Of a stretch of DNA of 5,883 nucleotides, positions 1-5,883 are shown in pieces. Position 1 is the first letter of the stretch. Each line of letters opens with the position of its first letter. Source of the DNA: a bacterium (lineage in GTDB: Bacteria; Sumerlaeota; Sumerlaeia; UBA8349); the NCBI GenBank assembly GCA_013203855.1, contig JABMPG010000684.1, positions 1-5,883 of the forward strand, written 5' to 3'. Made by a program: the position numbers and the translations under genes. The notes beneath the pieces were generated by a model. That model saw only the letters and a program-made list of their open reading frames with translations, ran no database searches and was not told where the DNA came from.

Positions 1-278
1 GAATAGGGGGTGGGGCGCTATGTGGGGTAACCTTTCCCGCGGGTCGTGTTGTGATGTGTTGGGAGAGTATGAAGTCATAGTTGAACTCGTGCATGCGGCA
101 CTGTATGTCTGAGGAGAGCAGTAGGTTGGTTCGTGTTTCCTGTTTCTCATGATTGAACAGGGGGTTGTGCCCTTTCCGTGTTCCGAATAAAAAGTCGTTC
201 TTTCCCTCTTGCAAATCCAGTCGCCTTCAGGACAATGACCGAGTGTGCAGGACATATCGCTGAGAGCCGGAGGCAATC
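1..278. other. Left-edge intergenic region, no supported gene
   Basis: This stretch is richer in G and T on the plus strand than the genes that follow, and it lacks their codon texture. All plus-strand frames are closed by stops within a short distance. One minus-strand frame stays open from about 276 to the left edge, but its translation (rich in Ser, Thr, Pro, His and Cys) resembles nothing I recognise. The region should carry the promoter of the downstream operon. The best sigma70-like match I can find is TTGTGC (165-170), a 17-base spacer and TAAAAA (188-193), which is weak. A 7-base direct repeat, CAGGACA, lies at 228-234 and 248-254. Three to four G-runs crowd the first 43 bases. The end of whatever gene lies to the left is not visible. 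Confidence 0.5.
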
Positions 279-1256
279 ATGGGAAAGACTCGTTGGGGTA
301 TTCTAGCGCCGGGTAACATCGCTCACAAGCTCGCCAAAGGACTCCTCACCGTTTCCGATGCGCAGCTGACGGCTGTCGCGTCCAGAAATATCGATCGCGC
401 CCGAGAGTTCGCCAGAGAATACGGCGCCCCGACATCATACGGGAGCTATCAGGAGCTGGTGGCCGACCCCGATGTCGACGCCATCTATGTCGCCTCTCCC
501 CACAGTCTCCATCGCGAACACAGCATTCTTTGTCTGGAGGCGGGAAAGGCGGTGCTCTGCGAGAAACCCTTCGCCATCAACGAAAAACAGGCCCGCGAAA
601 TGGTCGACTGTGCCCGGGCCAACGGTGTCCCGCTCCTCGAGGCGATGTGGAGCCGTTTCCTTCCCGTGACCTTGAAAGTGCGTCAGTGGATTGCCGACGG
701 GGCGATCGGTGAACCGCGGATGGTCCTGGCTGATTTCGGCTTCCGCACGGGATTCAATCCCCAAGGCCGTCTCTTCGATCCGAATCTCGGTGGCGGGGGA
801 CTCCTCGATGTGGGCGTGTATGCCGTTTCCTACGCCTCCATGGTTCTGGGCAAGCCCGACCAGGTGACAGGCTTCGCCGAGATCGGGGAGACTGGAGTGG
901 ATGAACAAGCGGTCATGGCTTTGCGCTATCCCGGCAACAAACTCGCCTCGCTGGCGTGCGGTGTGCGTACTCAGACCCCTCATCAGGCGTGGATTCTTGG
1001 GACGGACGGGAAGATACTCGTCCCCGACTACTGGCACGCCACCACCGCCACTCTCATCCAGGCAGGAAAACCGGACGAAACTGTCAACCTTGCCTTTCAG
1101 GGCAACGGCTATGAATACCAGGTCATGGAGGTGGGGAACCTGCTACGCGAAGGCCGCACCGAAAGCGAGATTCTTCCCCTTGACGAGTCGCTCAGTATCA
1201 TGGGGACACTGGATGAACTGCGCCGCCAGTGGGGCGTCAAGTATCCGATGGAATAG
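279..1256 (+). CDS. Gfo/Idh/MocA family NAD(P)-dependent oxidoreductase
   Basis: This is a 325-residue oxidoreductase expected to be a cytosolic dehydrogenase or reductase acting on a sugar, polyol or related diol with NAD(P). An N-terminal Rossmann domain (about residues 1-120) begins with WGILAPGNIA at 6-15, where the first Gly of the usual GxGxxA is Ala. The family signature EKP is at 95-97, with Lys96 the expected catalytic lysine. The C-terminal alpha/beta domain carries GGGGLLDVGVY (171-181). Tyr181 occupies the position of the catalytic acid, as in glucose-fructose oxidoreductase and dimeric dihydrodiol dehydrogenases, rather than the His of inositol dehydrogenases. The length is normal for the family and there is no signal peptide. 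The start is well fixed: an in-frame TGA sits at 261-263 and GGAGG at 269-273 precedes the ATG by five bases. It is the first gene of a likely three-gene operon. The family assignment is firm; the substrate is unknown. Confidence 0.93.
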   Translation: MGKTRWGILAPGNIAHKLAKGLLTVSDAQLTAVASRNIDRAREFAREYGAPTSYGSYQELVADPDVDAIYVASPHSLHREHSILCLEAGKAVLCEKPFAINEKQAREMVDCARANGVPLLEAMWSRFLPVTLKVRQWIADGAIGEPRMVLADFGFRTGFNPQGRLFDPNLGGGGLLDVGVYAVSYASMVLGKPDQVTGFAEIGETGVDEQAVMALRYPGNKLASLACGVRTQTPHQAWILGTDGKILVPDYWHATTATLIQAGKPDETVNLAFQGNGYEYQVMEVGNLLREGRTESEILPLDESLSIMGTLDELRRQWGVKYPME

Positions 1257-1355
1257 AGTAGCCAGTAGCCGGATCCCGGTTTCGAACTTTGGACTCAGAC
1301 ACCCGATCAGTTAACTGCAAACCCAGAATTCCAACTCAAGAACAGGAGCCTCAAA

Positions 1356-2324
1356 ATGAAATATGGCAACATCCCCGGTCTGGAAAAACCTGTCTCCCGC
1401 CTCTGCCAGGGGGCGATCATGCTCGACCCCGCCAACGTGCCTTGGGGTATGGAAGTCCTCGATTCGGTCTATGCCCAGGGCTGCAACACATTCGACACCG
1501 GTCATATCTACGGAAATGGCAGCAGCGAGCGTCTCCTCGGTCAGTGGATAAGTGAACGCGGCCTTCGCGACAAGGTCAATATTCTCACGAAGGGCTGCCA
1601 CCATAACCCCGACCGTAAACGGGTTACGCCCTATGATCTCACCGCCGATCTTATGGACTCCCTCGCTCGGATGAAAGTCGACACTATCGACGTTTATGTT
1701 CTGCACCGCGATGATCCCGAGGTCGAGGTCGGGCCGATCGTCGAGACGCTGAACCAGCACCTTGAGGCTGGCCGTATCAGAGCCTTTGGGGGTTCCAACT
1801 GGACCTCCGAACGGATCGGCCAGGCGAATGCCTACGCCAACGCGCACGGCCTGGTTCCATTCGCCCTGAGCAGCCCGAACTACAGTTTGGCGGAGATGGT
1901 CGAGTCGCCGTGGGGCGAGGACTGCGTCAGTCTCAGCGGTCCTCAGAACGAAGCGGCTCGCGAATGGTATAAGGGACAGAACATGCCCCTTTTCACCTGG
2001 TCGAGTCTGGCCCGCGGATTCTTTGCCGGAAACATCGGCCGCGACAACTTCGAGGGCATGAAGGCCGTCGACCGCAGCAGTATCAAGGCTTACTGCCACG
2101 AGGTGAACTTCAAGCGGTTGGATCGTGTGTCGGAACTGGCGAAGGAAAAGGGACTGACGATTCCGCAGATCGCCATGGCCTACGTCGCCAACACGCCGCT
2201 TAACATCTTCGGCCTCGTCGGGTGCTACAGCGGCAAGGAGTTCCAAGAGTGTCTTGAGGCCTGGGACGTCACGCTCACGGCCGAGGAAATGGCCTGGCTC
2301 GACCTTCGTTCCGAAAGCAGGTAA
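1356..2324 (+). CDS. Aldo/keto reductase
   Basis: This 322-residue protein is a TIM-barrel aldo/keto reductase, which in this family reduces an aldehyde or ketone (or oxidises the alcohol) with NADPH or NADH in the cytosol. The catalytic tetrad is complete: Asp47 in FDTG, Tyr52 in IYG, Lys79 in LTKG and His117 in VLHRDDP. Further family segments are GRIRAFGGSNW (139-149), which follows the catalytic strands, and SSPNYSL (172-178). The C-terminal part contains TWSSLARGFFAG and the late helix KGLTIPQIAMAYV, both typical of cofactor-binding regions in the family. AGGAG at 1344-1348 lies seven bases before the ATG and selects this start, although the frame is open further upstream. It follows the Gfo/Idh/MocA gene by 99 bases and precedes the kinase by 25. 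These two redox families recur as neighbours in sugar loci. Substrate and direction cannot be read from the sequence. Confidence 0.93.
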   Translation: MKYGNIPGLEKPVSRLCQGAIMLDPANVPWGMEVLDSVYAQGCNTFDTGHIYGNGSSERLLGQWISERGLRDKVNILTKGCHHNPDRKRVTPYDLTADLMDSLARMKVDTIDVYVLHRDDPEVEVGPIVETLNQHLEAGRIRAFGGSNWTSERIGQANAYANAHGLVPFALSSPNYSLAEMVESPWGEDCVSLSGPQNEAAREWYKGQNMPLFTWSSLARGFFAGNIGRDNFEGMKAVDRSSIKAYCHEVNFKRLDRVSELAKEKGLTIPQIAMAYVANTPLNIFGLVGCYSGKEFQECLEAWDVTLTAEEMAWLDLRSESR

Positions 2325-2336
2325 ACCAGTTCCACC

Positions 2337-2341
2337 AAGGA
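2337..2341 (+). promoter_or_regulatory. Shine-Dalgarno site of the sugar kinase gene
   Basis: AAGGA lies eight bases before the ATG at 2350, in the 25-base gap after the aldo/keto reductase stop. It decides the start: an in-frame upstream ATG at 2254 would add 32 residues that lie entirely within the aldo/keto reductase gene and match nothing in ribokinases. Confidence 0.75.
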
Positions 2342-2349
2342 TAGCCAGC

Positions 2350-3267
2350 ATGTCCCGCGTCACGGTCTTCGGCAGCTATAACACCGACCTTGTCTGCTTC
2401 GCGCCGCACATTCCCGTCATCGGGGAGACTGTGTCGGGCGGTCCCTTTCGCATGGGGCCGGGCGGCAAGGGTTTCAATCAGGCCGTCGCGGCTCGCAAGG
2501 CCGGCGCGGAGGTCCTCTTCATCGGGAAGATCGGGAGAGACGTCTTCGCGCCCCTGGCCCGGCAGGCCTTCGAACGCTACGGGGTTTCGACGCGCTATCT
2601 GAAAGAGACCGACGAGGCGCACACGGGCACGGCGGTTATCGTGGTGGACGAAAACAATGGCAACAATGCCATCACCGTCGCGCCCGGCACCTCGGCGGTT
2701 TTGACGATCGAGGATGTTCGGGATTCGAAGGAGGCGTTCGAAGGCAGCGAGGTCTTCCTGACGCAGTTCGAGACGAATCTCGAGGCCACCTTCGAGGCGA
2801 TTCGCGTGGCCAAACGCGCCGGTTGCCGGGTGGTTCTCAATCCGTCCCCGGCCATTCCTTTCGACGCCGAAATTTTGCGGTTCGTGGATGTCTTGATCGT
2901 CAACGAGATCGAAGCGGCGCAGATCAGCGACTTCCCGTGCGATTCTCTCGACGGGATTCGCCGTGCCGCCGCGATGTTGAACGAGGGGGTCGAGACGGTG
3001 GTCGTGACGCTGGGGAAGGCAGGGCTGTATTGCCCGACGCTGCGCGATGAGATCGTCCCCTCATTTGAAGTCAAAGCGGTCGACACCGTCGGAGCCGGGG
3101 ACGCCTTCGCGGGCATTCTCTCGGCGGGTCTGGCCGAGGGTAAAACCCTGAGGGAAGCGATCGATTTTGCCCGCGCGGGAGCCGCCCTGGCCTGCACGAA
3201 ACCGGGTGCGGCCGATGCGATGGCGGATGAGGCGGAGATTCGGGGATTTCTCTGCAGTCACGGGTAA
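2350..3267 (+). CDS. rbsK: Ribokinase-like PfkB family sugar kinase
   Basis: This 305-residue protein should phosphorylate a sugar using ATP, in the cytosol. Landmarks follow ribokinase closely. GSYNTD (8-13) supplies the N-terminal Asn11 and Asp13 substrate contacts. GPGGKGFNQAVAARKAG (36-52) is the first PfkB signature, with GGK and Asn43 in ribokinase-type positions. Glu141 matches the substrate-contacting Glu of E. coli RbsK. NEIE (185-188) is the NxxE magnesium/phosphate motif. DTVGAGD (245-251) is the second signature, with Asp251 the catalytic base and GAG the anion hole. The length is typical of ribokinase. The start is set by AAGGA at 2337-2341 and by homology of the N-terminus. It is the last gene of the operon, directly before a terminator. 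Ribose is the default guess, but PfkB kinases for deoxyribose or other sugars share these motifs and no ribose transporter or pyranase is nearby, so the symbol is tentative. Confidence 0.88.
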   Translation: MSRVTVFGSYNTDLVCFAPHIPVIGETVSGGPFRMGPGGKGFNQAVAARKAGAEVLFIGKIGRDVFAPLARQAFERYGVSTRYLKETDEAHTGTAVIVVDENNGNNAITVAPGTSAVLTIEDVRDSKEAFEGSEVFLTQFETNLEATFEAIRVAKRAGCRVVLNPSPAIPFDAEILRFVDVLIVNEIEAAQISDFPCDSLDGIRRAAAMLNEGVETVVVTLGKAGLYCPTLRDEIVPSFEVKAVDTVGAGDAFAGILSAGLAEGKTLREAIDFARAGAALACTKPGAADAMADEAEIRGFLCSHG

Positions 3268-3279
3268 TCGCCATAGGAA

Positions 3280-3311
3280 AAACCGGCCGAACTTCTGAGC
3301 CCGGCCGGTTT
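3280..3311. terminator. Bidirectional intrinsic terminator between rbsK-like gene and ftsZ
   Basis: A perfect 10-bp inverted repeat (AAACCGGCCG at 3280-3289 and CGGCCGGTTT at 3302-3311) encloses a 12-base loop. Read on the minus strand, the stem runs into five consecutive T (positions 3282 to 3278). Read on the plus strand, it ends in TTT followed by CGATTTT. It sits inside the 69-base gap between two convergent stop codons (3267 and 3337), so it can end both the sugar operon and the ftsA-ftsZ transcript. Confidence 0.88.
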
Positions 3312-3336
3312 CGATTTTGGCTGATGCGATAACCTC

Positions 3337-4650
3337 TTACTCGAACAATGACCGACGACGGCGCAGGAAGGCCGGGGTTTCGAGGTCTTCTTCGGGCTCT
3401 TCGCGGTCCTTCTCGGGTTTTTCCGGCTCACCTTCTTGCTGCTCTTCGGGCTTATCTTTCCAGATGTCACTCGGGGGCAGTTCTTCGGTCTGGGCGAAGA
3501 GGCGCTGGCGGGCCGTTTGCCGGGTGGGGTCCTGGTCCGATTCCGGTTTGTGCGCGGCCTTTTTCTCGGCGATTTCTTCCTTTTCCGAATCCGACATCAT
3601 CGACTTGAGTTTGGTTTCGAGATCGAGGCGGGTTTTGGGAGAGGCGAGTTGTTCCCGGGGATGTTCCTTGCTCGGGAAACGGCGCTCTTCGTCGGGGAAA
3701 CCGGTCGCGATGATCGTTACCCGCATCTCGTCCTTCATTCCGGAATCGATGACGAGGCCGAAGATGATGTTGGCGTCGGGGTCGGCGCTCTCGTAGACGA
3801 GTGAGGTGGCCACGTTGACTTCCTGCAGGGAGACGTCGTTGCTGGCGGCGATGGAGATGAGGACTCCTCGGGCGCCCTCGATGACGATTTTTTCCTGGAG
3901 GGGGCTGGCGCAGGCTTTCTTGACGGCTTCGGCCGCGCGGTTTTCGCCCTTGCCTATTCCCACGCCCATGACGGCTCCGCCCGTTTCGCCCATGATCGAA
4001 CGAACGTCCATGAAGTCGACGTTGATGGTCCCGGGCATTGTGATGAGGTCGCTGATGGCCTGGACGCCCTGGGCAAGGACGCGGTTGGCCAGCCCGAAGG
4101 CTTCGAGAAGGGGCGTCTTGGGTCCGACTATGTCGATGAGTTTATCATTGAGAATGACGATTTTGGTATCGACGAACTCGGAGAGTTTTTTGAGGCCCAT
4201 TTCCGCCCGCTTTGCCCGCTGGGGGCCTTCAAAGGCGAAGGGCTTGGTGACGATGGCGACGGTGAGGAGGCCGAGGGTCTTGGCGATTTCGGCCACGACG
4301 GGGGCCGCGCCCGTGCCGGTGCCTCCGCCCAGGCCGGCGGCGATGAAGACCATCTCGCAGTTGTCGAGCATCTGGGCGATCTGGTCTTTGCTGGCCAGGG
4401 CCGCTTTTTCTCCGATGGCGGGTTCTCCGCCGCAGCCCATGCCTCCGGTGACCTCTTCTCCGATGTGCAGTTTGTTCGGACAATTCGAAAGGTCCAAGGC
4501 TTGCTTGTCGGTGTTGATGTTACAGAACTCTACGCCGCTCAGGCCTTGGTCGATCATGCTGTCGACGGCGTTCGATCCTCCGCCCCCTACCCCGATCACC
4601 TTGATCCGTGTGGGGTCGGTTTCGTTTTCGACAAACTCGATACTTGGCAT
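3337..4650 (-). CDS. ftsZ: Cell division protein FtsZ
   Basis: FtsZ is the tubulin-like GTPase that polymerises at mid-cell into the division ring. The protein has 437 residues. The nucleotide-binding domain starts with IKVIGVGGGGSNAVD (16-30) and has the tubulin signature GGGTGTG at 108-114. The T7 loop NVDFMD (210-215) supplies Asp212 and Asp215, which complete the GTPase site of the neighbouring subunit. GENRAAEA and the C-terminal sheet follow, to about residue 320. A roughly 100-residue linker rich in Glu, Lys, Asp, Arg and Pro (about 322-420) looks disordered. It ends in a C-terminal peptide with TPAFLRRRR (426-434), comparable to the PAFLR core that binds FtsA and other tethers. The start is certain: an in-frame TAG immediately precedes the ATG, and AGGAGG lies eight bases upstream. 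It follows ftsA by 67 bases and is the last gene before a terminator. No lpxC or other usual downstream neighbour is present. Confidence 0.98.
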   Translation of the reverse strand: MPSIEFVENETDPTRIKVIGVGGGGSNAVDSMIDQGLSGVEFCNINTDKQALDLSNCPNKLHIGEEVTGGMGCGGEPAIGEKAALASKDQIAQMLDNCEMVFIAAGLGGGTGTGAAPVVAEIAKTLGLLTVAIVTKPFAFEGPQRAKRAEMGLKKLSEFVDTKIVILNDKLIDIVGPKTPLLEAFGLANRVLAQGVQAISDLITMPGTINVDFMDVRSIMGETGGAVMGVGIGKGENRAAEAVKKACASPLQEKIVIEGARGVLISIAASNDVSLQEVNVATSLVYESADPDANIIFGLVIDSGMKDEMRVTIIATGFPDEERRFPSKEHPREQLASPKTRLDLETKLKSMMSDSEKEEIAEKKAAHKPESDQDPTRQTARQRLFAQTEELPPSDIWKDKPEEQQEGEPEKPEKDREEPEEDLETPAFLRRRRSLFE

Positions 4651-4658
4651 CTATCTGC

Positions 4659-4664
4659 CCTCCT
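4659..4664 (-). promoter_or_regulatory. Strong Shine-Dalgarno site of ftsZ
   Basis: On the minus strand AGGAGG ends eight bases before the ftsZ ATG. It is a full consensus site, stronger than those of the three sugar genes, in keeping with the high FtsZ-to-FtsA ratio that bacteria need. The TAG directly before the ATG rules out any upstream in-frame start. Confidence 0.88.
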
Positions 4665-4668
4665 GTTC

Positions 4669-4693
4669 CGAATCCGTTTCCGGGGCGGATTCG
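4669..4693. repeat. 8-bp inverted repeat just upstream of the ftsZ ribosome binding site
   Basis: CGAATCCG (4669-4676) and CGGATTCG (4686-4693) are perfect reverse complements separated by nine bases. In the ftsA-ftsZ transcript they could fold into a stem-loop whose 3' foot lies four bases before the AGGAGG of ftsZ. No T-run follows, so it is not an intrinsic terminator. It may be an RNA processing or stability element, a translational control hairpin or a protein-binding operator. It could also be chance. Confidence 0.45.
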
Positions 4694-4717
4694 TATTCCC
4701 CGTATGTCGCCTGGCAG

Positions 4718-5883
4718 TCAGGCGAAAGTTTCGTCCAGATAGTCGAGGACGCGGCGCCATCCGCTGCGTCGGCGGCTGTTCTGGCGGTCCTGTTCAAAGC
4801 CGTACATGATGAGCCCGACTCCGGTGGAATAGATCGGGCTTGTGACGATGTTGGTGAAGCCTTTGAGGCCTTGGGGCGCTCCGACGCGGCATTTCATCTC
4901 GAGTATCCGCTCGGCCACGTCTGTGATGCCGGGCAACAATGCCGTTCCGCCCGTGAGAACCAGGCCGGCATGGAGGCGATCTCGGTAGCCGCTTCGCTCG
5001 ACGAACCGCCGTACCAAGCCGAAAACATCCTCCAGCCTCGATTCGATGATTTCGGCCAGATTGTATTCGTCGTGGGTGATCAGCTCGGTTGGATTGCCGG
5101 GCGAGGGGAGTTGGAAAGTCCGTCCGCGCTCGACCATTTCCGGCAGAGCGCATCCTTGGCGCTTCTTGATGTTTTCGGCATCGTTCAGGCGGCAGGGCAG
5201 GACCTCGGCGATGTCGCGGGTGATGTAATCGCCGCCCATGGCGATCTCGCCGGTGGCGCGGACGGCTCCGTCGAAGGAGATGGCGACATCGGTCGTGCCG
5301 CCGCCGATATCGACGAGTACGACACCGAGTTCCTGTTCATGTGAACCGATGACGCTCATCGAGGAGGCCAGGGACTGGAGGACGACGTTGGGATGGGCGA
5401 ATCCGGCGCGGCGGACGCACTTCATGATGTTCTGGAGCGCGTCGACGCATCCGGTGACCAAGTGAGTGGAGACCTTGAGGTTGGAGCCGGAAAGCCCGAT
5501 GGGGTTTGGGGTGGTCTTGCCGCCGTTAATCTGGAATTCCTGGACTACGTACTGGACGAGGGCTTGGTCGGCGGGGAGGCTGATTTCGGTGGCCTTCTGA
5601 ATGACCCGTTGCCGGTCTTTCTCGTCGATGCCTCGGGCGGGATGTCGGATCTCGACGACGGCATCGTTGTTTCGGCTCTGGAGGTGATCGCCGGCGATGC
5701 CGACGTAGATATCTCCGATTGAGACGTTGGCGACTTCGACGGCGCGCTGGGTGGCGCGGTCGATGGCGTCAATGGTGGGCTGGAGTTCGGTGATTTCTCC
5801 GCAGCGTAGTCCCTTGGAGGGACAGGAGCCCATGCCGAGGATGGAGATTTTGCCTTCGGAGTCGGCCTCGCCGATGATGGCGC
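4718..5883 (-). CDS. ftsA: Cell division protein FtsA (5' end beyond window)
   Basis: FtsA is the actin-like ATPase that anchors FtsZ filaments to the cytoplasmic membrane and recruits later divisome proteins. The frame is open to the right edge. Sixteen residues precede the Met at 5833-5831 and belong to the family (IIGEADSEGKISILGMGS matches the usual phosphate-1 region), so that Met is not the start and the true start lies outside. Counting from that Met: PSKGLRCGEI (5-14) is a conserved FtsA stretch, IYVGIAG is at 42-48, and the 1C subdomain runs roughly from 65 to 125. VDIGGGTTDVAI (174-185) is the second phosphate loop and LTGGTALLPGI (293-303) is the adenosine loop. The last 15 residues, SGWRRVLDYLDETFA, form a short amphipathic helix with Trp, Val, Leu, Leu and Phe on one face, which is the expected membrane-targeting sequence. 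About 387 residues are visible, near full length. It is upstream of ftsZ in the same transcript direction. Confidence 0.96.
   Translation of the reverse strand, partial: AIIGEADSEGKISILGMGSCPSKGLRCGEITELQPTIDAIDRATQRAVEVANVSIGDIYVGIAGDHLQSRNNDAVVEIRHPARGIDEKDRQRVIQKATEISLPADQALVQYVVQEFQINGGKTTPNPIGLSGSNLKVSTHLVTGCVDALQNIMKCVRRAGFAHPNVVLQSLASSMSVIGSHEQELGVVLVDIGGGTTDVAISFDGAVRATGEIAMGGDYITRDIAEVLPCRLNDAENIKKRQGCALPEMVERGRTFQLPSPGNPTELITHDEYNLAEIIESRLEDVFGLVRRFVERSGYRDRLHAGLVLTGGTALLPGITDVAERILEMKCRVGAPQGLKGFTNIVTSPIYSTGVGLIMYGFEQDRQNSRRRSGWRRVLDYLDETFA

Noticed and set aside
36..43. CCCGCGGG palindrome as a terminator stem
   Set aside because: It is only eight bases with no loop and no T-run after it, and short GC palindromes are expected by chance.
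81..109. TTGAAC with a 17-base spacer and TATGTC as a sigma70 promoter
   Set aside because: The -10 element matches consensus at only three of six positions and lies far from the first gene. I could not support it as a feature.
1257..1355. Possible internal promoter or terminator between the first two sugar genes
   Set aside because: The best promoter-like pair (TTGGAC at 1289-1294 and TAACTG at 1312-1317) is poor, and no stem followed by a T-run is present.
2254..2349. Longer N-terminus for the sugar kinase starting inside the aldo/keto reductase gene
   Set aside because: The extra 32 residues are basic, unlike ribokinases, and overlap the upstream gene out of frame. The ATG at 2350 has a proper Shine-Dalgarno site and gives the standard ribokinase N-terminus.
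1311..2363. A 350-codon open frame on the minus strand opposite the aldo/keto reductase
   Set aside because: The plus-strand gene has a complete catalytic tetrad and a good ribosome site. The antisense product shows no recognisable motif, so it is a shadow frame.
3806..5344. A 512-codon open frame on the plus strand, antisense to ftsZ and ftsA
   Set aside because: It runs opposite two unmistakable division genes and crosses their intergenic gap. The translation has no domain and changes character at the gap. It follows from the GC-rich codon use of the real genes.
5831..5833. This Met codon as the start of ftsA
   Set aside because: The residues encoded upstream of it to the window edge match the conserved beginning of FtsA, and the protein would lack its first nucleotide-binding strand if started here.

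Overview
The window is a piece of a moderately GC-rich bacterial chromosome. It holds two convergent gene groups that meet at a shared terminator near 3280-3311. The presence of FtsA and FtsZ shows it is bacterial and chromosomal. The phylum cannot be fixed from the sequence. The pairing of a Gfo/Idh/MocA oxidoreductase with an aldo/keto reductase is common in saccharolytic, often uncultured, lineages, but that is only a hint.

Left half, plus strand. About 278 bases at the left edge have a different composition (G/T-rich on the plus strand) and no gene I can support. Three apparently co-oriented sugar-metabolism genes follow: a Gfo/Idh/MocA family NAD(P)-dependent oxidoreductase (279-1256), an aldo/keto reductase (1356-2324) and a ribokinase-like PfkB sugar kinase (2350-3267). 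The gaps are 99 and 25 bases, each gene has its own Shine-Dalgarno sequence, and no terminator is visible between them, so a single operon is likely. Two redox enzymes plus a sugar kinase suggest interconversion of a sugar, polyol or keto-sugar followed by phosphorylation. No transporter, isomerase or regulator is present in the window to identify the substrate.

Right half, minus strand. This is the end of a division (dcw-type) cluster: ftsA (5' end beyond the right edge, ending at 4718), a 67-base gap, then ftsZ (4650-3337). FtsZ is the tubulin-like GTPase that forms the division ring. FtsA is the actin-like protein that tethers FtsZ filaments to the membrane through its C-terminal amphipathic helix. 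FtsZ ends in a conserved-type C-terminal peptide, the usual docking site for FtsA, so both sides of the tether are visible. The ftsA-ftsZ gap contains a perfect 8-bp inverted repeat four bases before a strong ftsZ Shine-Dalgarno sequence.

I found no RNA genes, mobile elements, CRISPR arrays or defence systems. Nothing here looks like a clearly new biological system. The most useful leads are the three-gene sugar module, the hairpin ahead of ftsZ, and the unexplained left-edge region.
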